Positions 35,601-47,400 of a DNA stretch of 64,000 nt are shown in pieces. Each line of letters begins with the position of its first letter. The stretch's first letter is position 1. The stretch is from assembly GCA_024362935.1 (NCBI GenBank), contig JANCRA010000003.1:8050001-8114000 (forward strand), written 5' to 3'. The position numbers were made by a program, and so were the translations under genes. This DNA is from Setophaga petechia (Eukaryota; Chordata; Aves; Passeriformes; Parulidae). A model generated the notes under the pieces. It saw nothing but the letters and a program-made list of their open reading frames with translations, was not told the origin of the DNA and did no database searches.

Positions 35601-38600
35601 ATCAACTGTTGGCACAAAAGTTTAACAATGGGGAAATGGTCACATATAAACATTCGTTTGGGGATTAGGCTTTGAGTCTGGTTGCTTTTAAACACTTTAG
35701 CTGACATTGATATAAAACCAGGAGGCTGACATGTGATCTGTTGCCAGTTGCCTTCAAATTACCATGTCTGATGAGAGAAAAAAGTGATGAGGTTAATGGA
35801 GAAATGAGACAGGTCATCTGGACTCTGATAATTAATGTTCCCTAGAAAATAAAAGTTTTGAAACTTTCCTGGAAATGAAGTTTTATGATCTGCTACAACA
35901 GCCCACAGGGGGAATGCTGCAACCTACACATATTGACAATTGTGGTATTACCAGACAATTAATTTTTATGAGTAATTTCCAGAGCAACCCTCGACCATGC
36001 AGGCACGCACACAGTGCAGCAGTGTGCCATGGAATCGAGACTCAGCTAAAGGCCAAAGATTATACAGATTTATTAATATTTGCAAAAAAGTTCCCAACAG
36101 GAGAGAGCAAATTGAGCAACAGAATGGGGAAGAAAGAATGGACTTAACAATAAAATGAGTTTTGTAAGGATATGATCCAGAGCATGGTGAACTCAACAGA
36201 AAAGATTTCCATTGGTTTTTTAAGGTCTTGGATAGATCTCAAGAGAAATGAGACACTCCATCTTATACCTTTCCCCCTACTTTCTCCATCTAAATGGAAA
36301 ATACATTCTTGTTCACAACTGGCATACCCTTTAGTGACCAAGAATTACAAGCACACATTTGAGATGCAGAGCCAAGAATCCCTACCTAAGCAGTCCCAGA
36401 AGTGGCTCTCTAAGGGCTAAGCCACTGGCAAATTGACTCTAACAGTACCTTCATATTTGTATTAGACTCAGAATAGTCTTACCCTGTACTTAATGTTGCA
36501 AACTCATTTTGCTTTCTCACTTAAAAGACAAAGAATAATGAAGTAACTGGATTTATAATTTAATTTCTCTTAAATCCTTCTCCATACACACCTTACTTGC
36601 AAAGGTAGTGACCTGTTTAGTTGTCCTCTTATTATGTCCTCTAGTCTAAGTAGTAGTAGTTGCTACTTGTAAACAGCCATTAAATACTTCAGTAGTTCTT
36701 AATCCATGCCAAGGAATACTTGCAATAAAAGAACAATGAAGAGAGATGACTGGAGATTAAATTGTAGAACTGGATTTGTTTGTATATCATTCAGAACAAA
36801 ATAATAGTTCTTTCAAAGTCCCTGTTAAAGGCTGTTAGACAAAATTATATATTTTGCACTAAGTGAAGCTACATAGATCATGGATTATGGCCCAAGTGAT
36901 AGATCTCCCAGATAAGCTTGGTTATCTAGTTTCAAAATTTTTCCTTCTGTAGGAACAAAAGATTGCTGCCTAATGTAAGTAATATTTGAAAAGCTCATCC
37001 TGCTGTGATAGCAACTCTTATTTCATCCTACACACTGAAGAACATAATTTATCTTAACACTAGGCATTGAGCAAAGCTAGCTGTGGGGAAGTAGTACTAA
37101 TAGGGTTTCCTTTTACTGCTGAACTCAATTGAAATCTGCAGTCAAGCCAAGCCTAGTTTAAATACTCTGCTGGTTATTTTCTTTAACATGGTGTGAAAGA
37201 CCAAGCCTGCTTTATTGCAATGGAAGGATAAGTTACCAGCAAGACATGCTGAGTTGAGGAGCTGGTGACAACACGCAGAAAGAGAAATTGGCATTACTTC
37301 CCATCACTTTGGAGATACAAGAATAAGCTTGCTTACTGAGAAAACCAAAACATTTTCAGTGGAGAATGCTCAACAGAGTGCTACTGTTTGGTGGATTGCA
37401 CCCTTCTCAGTGTCCAGCAGCTCAGGAGTAAACTTCCAGGTCCCTAAGAACAGGCCCTTCACCTCACCCAGGCTGTACATGATTGGGGTGCCTGCTTCTC
37501 ATCTTCTCATCAATCTGGATTCCATCTGTATCAGAAAGCCCAAATTCCATGGTTTGTGGTTTTACCCACTCCCTTCACAAGCATTGTAGGTGCTGGCTTT
37601 CCCTCTGTGGAATCTCTCTGTGTTGTTTTGTCCAGGATCGTCTAAGGTAGCATCAGTGGAGACAATTGTTCTTCACCTGGCCTCAATACACACACAAAAC
37701 CCTTAACAACAGGCATTGTCATCTCCTCCTACAAGGTGATTCTGACCTAGGGGGCACAGCACCAGCAGTGCCTAAAGCTTTGCAACAGAACAGAAAATAT
37801 GCAGTACAATTGGATTAAAAGAACAGACATGAAAAAGACCTGCAGTTTTCTGCTGTTACAGCACTGGACATAGAACAGGATTTCCAAATGATTAAGCACA
37901 AATAGTGTATTTGGAAATATCAGCTTAACTTTTGTCCCAGACTTTCCTGAGGACACCAGGAATTCCTCTGTGTTTGATAAGCCACAATAGAGGCTCTTTC
38001 CTCAAGGACAGGTAAACACATAGCCATTAACAGTGTATCAGGTTGTAAAGGATAACTGAGCTTACCCAAGGACTTGGTTTCTCAGGTTCATCTGCGCAAT
38101 CAGCTTGAGCACATACGTGAAGATGCCCCGGGAGTCATGCAGATTGCCCTCTTTGCTTTGTCTTGCTCTCAGGATTTTTTTTTTGTTGCAAGTTCCCTGT
38201 CCACAAAGAGCTGTGGTAGAATGATGCTTGAAAACCTGTCTCTGTTTACTCTATCAGTGTCACAGCAGATCTAGTTTTTTACCAGGATGCCCCAGTGCTA
38301 TGTCTTGAGGAATGAGGGGGACACAGATTGTATTTATAAAAATTATAATAAAAATCTGGTATGTTGCCACAAATAGTGTCACGATAGAAAATCCTGATCC
38401 AAAAATCAGGATTCAAAGGTCAATATGAGTTTGTTGGGCAGAAACAATTATTTAATCCATGCTGTGGAGCAACAAGCCCACTAATATCCTGATCTTGATT
38501 TTATCTGGAAAGTGATGATAATGGCAAAGATGATATATTCTAGGCTATGACAAAATTAGCAGATTTTTCTGTGGACCCTATCCAAGTACTATTGAAAGCT

Positions 38601-41600
38601 CCAGAAAACCCCCCCGCAAAACCACACAAAAACAAAGTGTGCTTTTCTGTGCTTGCATACCAAAGGAGATGCGTATCGGTTTTGCTTTTAAACACAAACC
38701 TTAGGATGCATCCAGACCCATCCAGCACATGATTACACAGCTGATGTGTACATTTCTCCTTTTTCCACTCTCATCAAAAGGTTCATCAAAGCTGTGGAGA
38801 TGTTTGATATTCCTGGTGAGATGAGGTCAGTGCCCCTCTCTTGGAGCTGATTCATATGAAGTGGAGGCTGAAAGGGGACAGAGGGCATGGGAGAGAATAG
38901 GTACTATTTTTAGCACAGAGACATTTATCAGTACTCCTGGCATCACTGGAAATCAGCAAAGAGAAGTCTCTGTTGGGGACATGATTCATGAAATGATATA
39001 CAGAAGACATGTGGCGACCTGCAAATAGCAGACTCCCCTGCTGTCATGCCATTGACACCTGTTTGCATTTGGATTCTATCATACTTGTGTGCCAGTAGCT
39101 CAGACTTATTATTTTTTCCCTTGGTCTTTAAGGGGTTAGCACAGATGGTGACTTCCCTTGTGTGTATTGCCCTTTACACTTGTTTCTAGGGACCACCTGA
39201 CTGCCTTCATTGTGGTTCTGTTCTTTTCAGGGCACTATTGATTATATACAGCACTTTGTGGGAATCTGGTATAAAGGGGCAGCATTGAAAGCCACCATGG
39301 GCTCCAGGTATCTATTTTTATCAACCTAAGCAATCGTTGCTTTGAAAAAGAGACCCCTACTTCCCAGGCTGTGTGTTGCTGACCCCGGTTAGTCCAGACT
39401 CCTTTGACCTCAGTGCAGCTTAAGCGATGTGACGGCCGAGTCAGCCCCTTTAATTCCAGTCTTTGTGAGGCTCATGTGATAATCATGCACTTGCTCTGTC
39501 AGAGGAGCCGGCAAAGAGCGATTCTGTCTGTACTTGCTCCCTGCAGCAGACCTCTTTCTTGCCTTCTCCCTTCCACCAGATTCCTTTGATTTTGTTGGTG
39601 CTATTCAGGAACAAAGAGGACTTTGTTGAATTGTCTTTGTGGTTTATTTTCCTGAGCCTTGGAAGATAGCAGACTTTTGCCACTGTTTTATCCAATCCTT
39701 TATCACATACACAATACCCTGAATGCTTAACTGAGGCTAGTGTGTGTTAGCCTATCTCCCTTTTTTTTTTTTCAGGTTGGAAGCCAAGGCTGACTTCTGT
39801 ATGCCAAGTTAGGAATAATGGCTGGAGTAAAAACTCAGGGAGGGGTCTGCCCATGCAGCTGCAATAAAGGATTCAGTCAGAGGAGCTGTAGTCATCAGTA
39901 GATTTCATCTTGCTTTTCATGTTCTCTGGTCTTACTAGGCCCCCCGTGTCTATGTGGAAATCCATTTCTTTACAGGTGTAGAACACATCTTCATCAAATG
40001 GTCTTTGGGCACATGTTCAAAAAGAGATAAAAATGCATTGGCTGGCCAGTACAGCTGTTAATATTTTGCAGCTTTTATCTGAGTCTGTGAAAGTGTTTTG
40101 ACATGTTAAACTGCTGTGGTCTGCACAGATGCAGAAAGGCAGTTCAAAAGAGTGAGACGAAGGACTCTAGTATAGAGATTTTACCATAAAAGTCTTCTCC
40201 AACTCTCAGGACAAGTCAGTAATGTGGTGAGGACTAAAAAGAGCAGCTGACTCTAATCATCTGCCCTAACCACTGTCCCGGCTGCTTTTCTCATGACCTG
40301 CCAATCTACCTATTCCCAACACATAGCTCTTCATGTGTTTTCTTTATTTAATGCATCAAAACATGTTTTTTAAAACCATGGGAAATGTAGCCATTACTCA
40401 AGGCTGTCCTTGAGTGATAACTTTGTCTGTTTTGTCTATTGCCAGAAGGACACAGTGTGGTTCCTTGAGTCTCTGGACAAGGTAATAGCTGAGAGTTGCT
40501 TCATCAAACCCCTTCCCATGAGAGAAGAGATCTATAATCTTTGTTTTTAGTGGAACAGACTAACATCTCTGGAAGGCTAGTAGGCACCAAAATACAGTGC
40601 TTCTGGACTCTGTATAAAAAAGGTCAGGGAGTGTTTAATTCTGAGAGTGACCTCATGGACCTTGAGAGAATTTCATCAAGGATGTAGTTAGTCTGTATTT
40701 TGCAACAATCAGAAGGAAATAAGCTTGCCATTTCAGAGATAAAGCTCACAAGCAGCACCATTCCAGTCACCCGATGTTCTTTGTAAAAGGGATTTCTGTG
40801 CTGTTTATTTCTAAAAAAGTCTCATGTTCAAACCCTGAAACTTTCAGCCCTTACTTGAGCAAAAATTGCAAAGAAACCAGTATGAATAGTGCCTAGAGCA
40901 AAGTGAAATAAAAGCTGGAGGATCTGGTGCTGTGTTATTTGGCTCATGCTGCAAAACTTCAGCAAATTTGTCTCTAGTGAGCAAAGTGAGCAGTTTTGAC
41001 AGCTTTTATTATATTGAATTACAGTGACAAATAGGGGTATTGGTTTAGCAGAGCATTTGAAAGTGTGATAAACACAGTCCTAATGAGAAAGATGTTTTTT
41101 TATTTGACAGAACACCACTATTTTTCCTCATGCATACAAGTGCATTTCAAAAAAAAGACCTGGTTATTTGAGGCAAAATTCCTGAAATATTATTCTCTAA
41201 ATCTCTAAGCTTTCACTTATTACTTTTTATTCATAGAAGTATTTCATGATTATATTGTCCACAAAAATTGTAGCAGTGATAAAAGAAAATAAAATTGTTA
41301 GTTCAAACATAGAGTACCACAGTGTTTTCTTACAAATTTAACTATGAATTTAAAATCAAACATGCTTTTCAACATTAAAAATCTTATTGTCCAGAGGATA
41401 AATGGTGATTGCAAGGAGAGAATTGCTCTCATATCCCTCATGAAATTATAGTCTTTGGGTTGTTTAACTTCAGTTTTACCCACCATGGTGCTTTTTGAAC
41501 TTTGAAATCTACAGTGAGCAACTTTTACTACAGAAGAAAATAATTTAACTTCCACGTGCACACAACAGTTGTAGCAAGCTCACTGAAGAGAAATCTGTTT

Positions 41601-42127
41601 GGAAAGCAGCTAGTGTTATGGGTGCTGCTATAAATAGCAGTAATAACAAGATAATTTTGCTTATCCACCAGTAACACTTGCAAATGAAGGCATTTTGCCG
41701 CAGTTGTTAGGGATTCAATCACTTCTAACAAAGGTGTTTAGTCCAAGATGCTGGAATTTTACATGAGCGTGGATTTCACTGAAAACTGTTCAGGGCTGCT
41801 GTCTGTTATGTTTCTAAACTTGCATCCCTCTCCATCTTCTGTTGCCTGTGCAGATTCATTCTGTTATGCTGGTCCCCGTATATATTCCAGCACCTCTTTT
41901 ATTTTTGATGTGGTAGCCAAATGGAACCAGGAGGTTGCTGCTGTTCAGACAAGTGCTCACACACTTGAGCCCTCCCTGCAGGTGCATCTGTGTGCGCGTA
42001 CCCTTCACACATGCACAGCATATGCGCTTATCTTGCCGGTGTTCTAATTTTCTGAGGAACTTTCAGGAGACTTAGCTGAGCTGTGTGTGTGCTGGCTGAG
42101 TAGTTATTTCTTTCCTGCTTCCTTCCT
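32683..42127. other. Intergenic, no gene seen
   Basis: About 9.4 kb lies between a young CR1 and the isolated CpG island. The poly(T) at 34.73 kb and a T12 near 39760 are the only clear low-complexity features. Open frames stay at or below 100 codons, overlap on both strands and show no known motif. No microRNA-length hairpin was noticed by eye. Confidence 0.5.
34728..34748. repeat. Poly(T) run (21)
   Basis: Uninterrupted T21 preceded by TTTTG units. No adjoining retroposon was recognised. Confidence 0.95.
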
Positions 42128-42340
42128 TTTCACGTGCCCGTTCCCCTCTGTCCTGCCCGCACGCCCGGCTCAAGCTCCGCAGCCCGCTGAGCGCAGCCCG
42201 TGAGCCGCCCCGGGCAGGGACGCGGCTCCCGGCGCCTCCCGGCAGCGCTGCCCCTTCGCTGCCCGTTCATGAGCTCAGGAACTCGCTCTGGGTGTGCTGG
42301 GGCGCTGGGCTGCGGTACCAGCCGAGAGCAAGCCGCCAAG
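42128..42340. promoter_or_regulatory. Isolated CpG island about 26 kb upstream of DIO3
   Basis: By eye, 24 CpG dinucleotides lie in about 210 bp (42132-42338), flanked on both sides by CpG-poor intergenic DNA. No repeat family was recognised in it. On the plus strand a donor-like AAG|GTACGA lies just downstream (GT at 42379-42380). It may be the promoter and first exon of an unannotated non-coding transcript; no coding gene could be assigned. Confidence 0.55.
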
Positions 42341-43744
42341 AAAGCCACAGGAGCACAATCCATATGGAAATGATCAAGGTACGACAGACCTGCCGCTAGG
42401 GCAGCCTCAGCTCACCCAGCTTCTCCTGACAGAGGTGCAGCTGAAGGATTTTTTCATGTGTTGTCACATCCTCAAAGCTTGTTTTTCAGAGCACAGAAAT
42501 GCCTTTTGTTGTCTTGGAAGCCACCTCCTGCACATTTGCAACTTTTAAATCAGTCTTACTTGGATTCAGCAGAATTAGGGATAGGGAAATCCTATTAGGT
42601 CTTATTATCATTTGAACTACCAGAGCAGTATTGTTCTATACGTTAATGTGCCAAGCACTGTGTTCCTGTTTAAATAACTTGATGTAAACACTATGCAATT
42701 ATTGTCCGTGTCTCTTAATACATATTAATGTGCTTGAATAAAGATTTTTAATATTTCCCTTTGAGTTCAAATACCTTCTTGCTCCTTTTTAAAGATTTAG
42801 CCATTCCTCCTCATCAAGAAGGTTATGTTAATTTTGATGAGGCAATAGAGGGAGGGTGAAACTATACTGACAGCTTATGCCATATGTTCTTTAGTTAAAT
42901 TGCCTTTGGACTCTCTGTTGAATGAGCTGATTCCCTTAAAACAAAATGCAGAAGGAGCATTGTCTCTTGCGACCTCTTCAGAAGCACACTGAGGAAGGAA
43001 ATACCTAGTTTGTTTTCTTGTACCCAATACAGATTATTTCCAGCGGCTGCTCAAAGTGATGTGTGAGACAGTACATGTTCTCCCATGTGCTCCAACCCTT
43101 GGAGAGGCAGGAGAGATGGGAGTAAGATACCATCACAGGCAGAGAGGAGCTTATTTGGCTGAGATGATTTTAGCCCAATGCATCTACTCCCCATCCAGCA
43201 GTCTTGTTCCTCAGCTCACACCCTTGCAGCCCCAGCTTTCTGGGAGACCCCTTCCCCTCTCTCCCTCTGCCAGCCATTGCCATCCAGTCACACCCTGGCT
43301 GCCTTCTTACTCCATGGTCAGATTTCTGCAGAGTTTTGTGCTCTGGCATTGCATGGAGCATGTCTGGGATCTTGGTGCTGTGGTTAGCACTGCTGCAGTC
43401 CCAGAGCAAAGAGATGGCATCTTCCCTCTGTGGAAGGGCTGCTGCCCTGGCCACACTGAAACCTTTAACAATGACAGACCTAAAGTAAACGGGTGTGTGC
43501 CCAAAAGTAAGGAGACTCTTCACCAGGACTTTTGCCTGTAGGAAAAATACCTAAGAACAGTAAAGATGCGGGCCTGAGGCAAGGAGACATCCAGGTGGAG
43601 ACCTCTTGATGCCAGATGAGAAAGAAGACACAGAGCTGGAAGTGCGCTCCTAGAAGGAAGGCTGACAGCTCTCACTGACACCGTGGTGATACTGCCATGC
43701 TGTTACCAGCATCCCCACCACTCCAGGCAGCAAGCTGCCCAGTG
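42341..43744. other. Intergenic between CpG island and CR1
   Basis: It holds a donor-like GT at 42379 and a 161-codon open frame (43056-43541, plus) with no recognised domain, overlapped by several frames on both strands. No repeat family was recognised, though the CR1 that begins near 43745 might start somewhat earlier. Confidence 0.45.
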
Positions 43745-44412
43745 ATAAAGGACCTGATGGTGCTGACAACAGCTGAACATGAGCCAGAATGTGCCCAGGT
43801 GGCCAAGAAGGTCAGCAGCATCCTAGCTTGTATCAGGAATAGTGTGGCCAGCAGGATCAGGTTAGTGATCATCTGAACTGGCACTGGTGAGACCACACTT
43901 TGTGTCCTGTGTCCAGTTCTGGGCCTCTCACTTCAAGGACATTGAGGGGCTGGAGTATGTCCAGAGAAGGGCAAGGGACCTGATGAAGGGTCTGGAACAC
44001 AAATCCTGTGAGGAGCATTTGAGGGAGCTGGGGGTGTTTAGCCTGGAGAAAAGGAGGCTTGGGGAGACCTTATGGCTCTTTACAGCCAACTGCCTGAAAA
44101 GAGATTGTGGGGAGATGGGGGTCAGTCTATTCTTCTCCAGGAAGCAACAGGATGAGAGGAAACAGCCTCAAGTTATGCCAGGGGAGATTAAGATTGGATA
44201 TTAGGAAGCTTTGTTCAACAAAAACATTGTTAGACATTGGGAGGGGGTGCCCAGGGGTGTGGTTGAGTGACCACATTTGGAGGTATTTAGAAGACATGTA
44301 GATGTAGCACTCAGGGATGTGGTTTAACCATGGACTTGGCAGTGCTGCATGAATGGTGGGACTCGATGATCTAAAAGTTCTTTTCCAACCTAAGCAGTTC
44401 TATAATTCTATG
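43745..44412 (+). mobile_element. CR1 LINE fragment with decayed ORF2 C-terminus, plus strand
   Basis: The fragment starts near AAGGACCTGATGGTGCTGAC and continues through AACATGAGCCAGAATGTGCC, CAGGAATAGTGTGGCCAGCA, GTGTCCAGTTCTGGGCC and GGAGAAAAGGAGGCTTGGGG to TCTATAATTCTATG. The translated frame at 43887-44204 still shows CR1 reverse-transcriptase tail motifs (for example [14 protein letters not shown] and [13 protein letters not shown]). The remainder is found in another frame at 44107-44301, so a frameshift has broken it. It is a dead 5'-truncated copy. Confidence 0.93.
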
Positions 44413-47400
44413 GTTTTGCTGTAGCTGGTGTGCAACAGCCTTAAGCTGGAGAGACGCCCACAGCCTGTTGTGAGCTGGACCTCTCTGCAGAGTGGTGGGT
44501 CATCAGGTGTCTTTATAGTGACAGTTAAAAAAAGAGGAGAACATGGAGGCACACTTCAAAGGAGGAGAGAGGAGGTAGAAAAGAAATGAGGGGGCAATAG
44601 CCATGGTGTTGGCTTAGGAATCTTGAGACATGAGTATTTGGTAGCCTTAGGGCTACCTCTCTGGTCTGGACAGAGACTGAAGCTCCTGGTGGCTGGAACA
44701 GAAGAAAGAAACCTCTGTACATGCTGTGCTGCAGGACAGGGAAAGGGACACTGCCTCCAAAGGGCATGCGGGGAGGAAAGACAGAGGAGCAAAAGACAGA
44801 CACTGCCAGAATGATTTCTTAGTGACCTGGCTTATGGGTGGCTTACTGGTGGCCTGGAATGGGTTATGCAAGAGGCTGCAATGACCTGTCCAGCCTGTCG
44901 CCCCAGATTTGTCATGTTGAGGTCAAGTAGCTGATCACATGCTCTGCTGGGAGCTTGCAGACAGCCAGACCCATACTTGTATTGATACAGTGCCTGAATC
45001 TCTGTAGGAAATTGTCAGTAGAGTTTGCCTAGGTGCTGAAAAATGTTCTCTTGCCAATATCTGAGGTAGGATGAAAACCTTAGCCCCCAGTGTTTCAAAG
45101 AGATGCTCTTTTGCAGGTGTCTGGTGAAGTTGCCAGTTATCTCTGAGCCTTCTGTTTAGGGCTCAGAAAGGGGAAGAGAGGAAATCTCTTTGCTGAGGTA
45201 TTTCTGGAGGATACTAAGGAGTTTTAGTAGTTTGTTTGGGTATCTGGAGAGTGCACACAGGGTAAGAACCTGTACCAGCCTTCTGTATTTTCAGTGGACA
45301 CATTGCATGAGCAGACCAATGAGCTAATCCCACAGACCTCTACCATAATTGCACCCATGACTCATAATATTGGCGAGAACTTAGAATGGCGAAACTCTCT
45401 AAGGCAACTGCAGAAGTTTTCTCTTTCACTACATGTTTCTAGAAAGGGAACTGCAGGAAGTTGGTCTGATGAATATAGAAGTGTTGCCTCCATCAAGGGT
45501 AATCCTAGATGCACAGCACAAACCCTTCCTGGGAGAATGGACACCTCCTGTGAGCATGAAGAGAGGATATCACTGTGTCCCATGTCTGCCACTAGTCTGG
45601 GGTAGCTACCCTTATCTTTGGCATCAGTCTTGTCAATGCCTTGGAGGTCCACCTGAACAAGTCTGTCCACCTGACACCATGCACTGTTTTTAAGAAGGCA
45701 GATGTTGTGCTAGGTGGGAAATAGTAGCCAGGGCTGTGTGGATGAGCACAAGCAATTTGGTAGAGGTGAAGCAAGGGGAAGCAGTGGTGATGCTGCTGCT
45801 GCCTGCGTGCAGGATAAGGGATACCAGAAAGCTTGGAGCACAACCTGCCTTTAATGTGCTTGCTGTGCTGTGGAACACACAGCACAAGGGATGAGTGTGG
45901 TGCATGGCTCTAACTGGAGCTGTGCATGAGGTGGTTCAGAGGCTGGGGCTCACTCTGGTTTCTGCTTGGTGGAAGTAACCCTGACCAGTGAGGCTTGAGC
46001 ACTCTGCATTACTGACTCTAAGAGAGGAATATCTGTTCTGTTACATTAACAGGGAATGGATTTGGACTTCCTAAGTCTCTGTTAGATTCTACTGCAACTC
46101 CAGCACTTGAGTCTGTTTCTCTTATTGTACATTATTCTCCTCTGGGGAATCCCTCTTTCTCTGCATAAGAAACACAAAGAATAAGCCATAACAGACTTTA
46201 TTAAGTTATCCAAGAGACGTTGTGCAGGACAGTATCCTTGGAAGTCATCCCCTTGCTCTGAGGAAAGATCACACTTAACTAGATTGTCCCTGAGAGAAAT
46301 TTCTCTAACCCCTCCCTGTCACCTCCAGTGATGCAGCATCAACTACACACTGAGGCTTCAAAGCTTCACTCCCCTTGCACCTTGCACTTCATTTATTATT
46401 GCTCTCCTGACCTCAGTGTATCTTCGCTGCAAGTCAAGATTAAAATTTCTTGTCCAACTCTTGCTGCATATGGCAATGCTTTCTTTTGGTAACAGCCTTT
46501 CCTTCATATTGGACAACTCTTTGGAGGCCTCTTTCCCTCTAGCAAGGCCTCTCTTTTCCATAGCACTTAATTTTCCTGCTCTGCTCCCCTGGCCTCTCTC
46601 TGGCTCCCCTGCACTACTCCTCTGGTGTGAACCTTGTGTCCCTGTTGACCGTGTTAGCAATTTAGGTCTAATATTTGATGCTGAACACAAACCTAAGATT
46701 GAGGCAACTTGCTCCAAAGACCAGGATCCTGGCAGAGTTCTAGCATGTGGTGCTCCTAAAGAATAATAACTCCATGAGGATTTGGTGACCCCTCTGTAAG
46801 ACCTGAGGAAGAGAGTGCTGGCCAAGGCCTGGGGAGTTCTGTGGCATGTTGGCCCTCCCTGCTCCATCTGCTTTCTATTGCGCTTGAAAAGGAAATTAAC
46901 TGAGCTTAATGATTTCAAAGTGACATTCTCCACACTGCACTCTAATTCCATAATTGCCATCTCCATGCAGTTCCCAGTACTAAAATGTTTAAAATAACAG
47001 CCTTTGAAAAGAGCCAAAAATTTGAAAGGCCATGCACCACCTCTGCTGGAGTAGTAAAATGATGGCAGAATAATTTCCACATGCAGTGGAAGTGTGTTTG
47101 ATTATTTGGGGGTTGAGCATAGTTACTTCCTTTGCCAGGAATTTCTCTAAGTCAGGAATCAAAATTACTTTTTTCCTTTGTGAACTCTTTTTAAATGCTG
47201 TATTGACTGACGTATCAGCCATGGTTTGGTCTACAGCTGATCTCTCAAACTTTCTGGTGCAAATTTTTGAGCAGACACAAGAATCTTTTAATTTTTTAGC
47301 ATGGAATACTCTGTATCTCCATATGGAGAGAGGGGTGAGATAAATTTTTACTTTCTGCCCTTTGATCTGATTAATTTCTCATGTGCAGTTCTGTAAATGC

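Noticed and set aside
43887..44301. Protein-coding gene
   Set aside because: The frames are the frameshifted C-terminus of CR1 ORF2.
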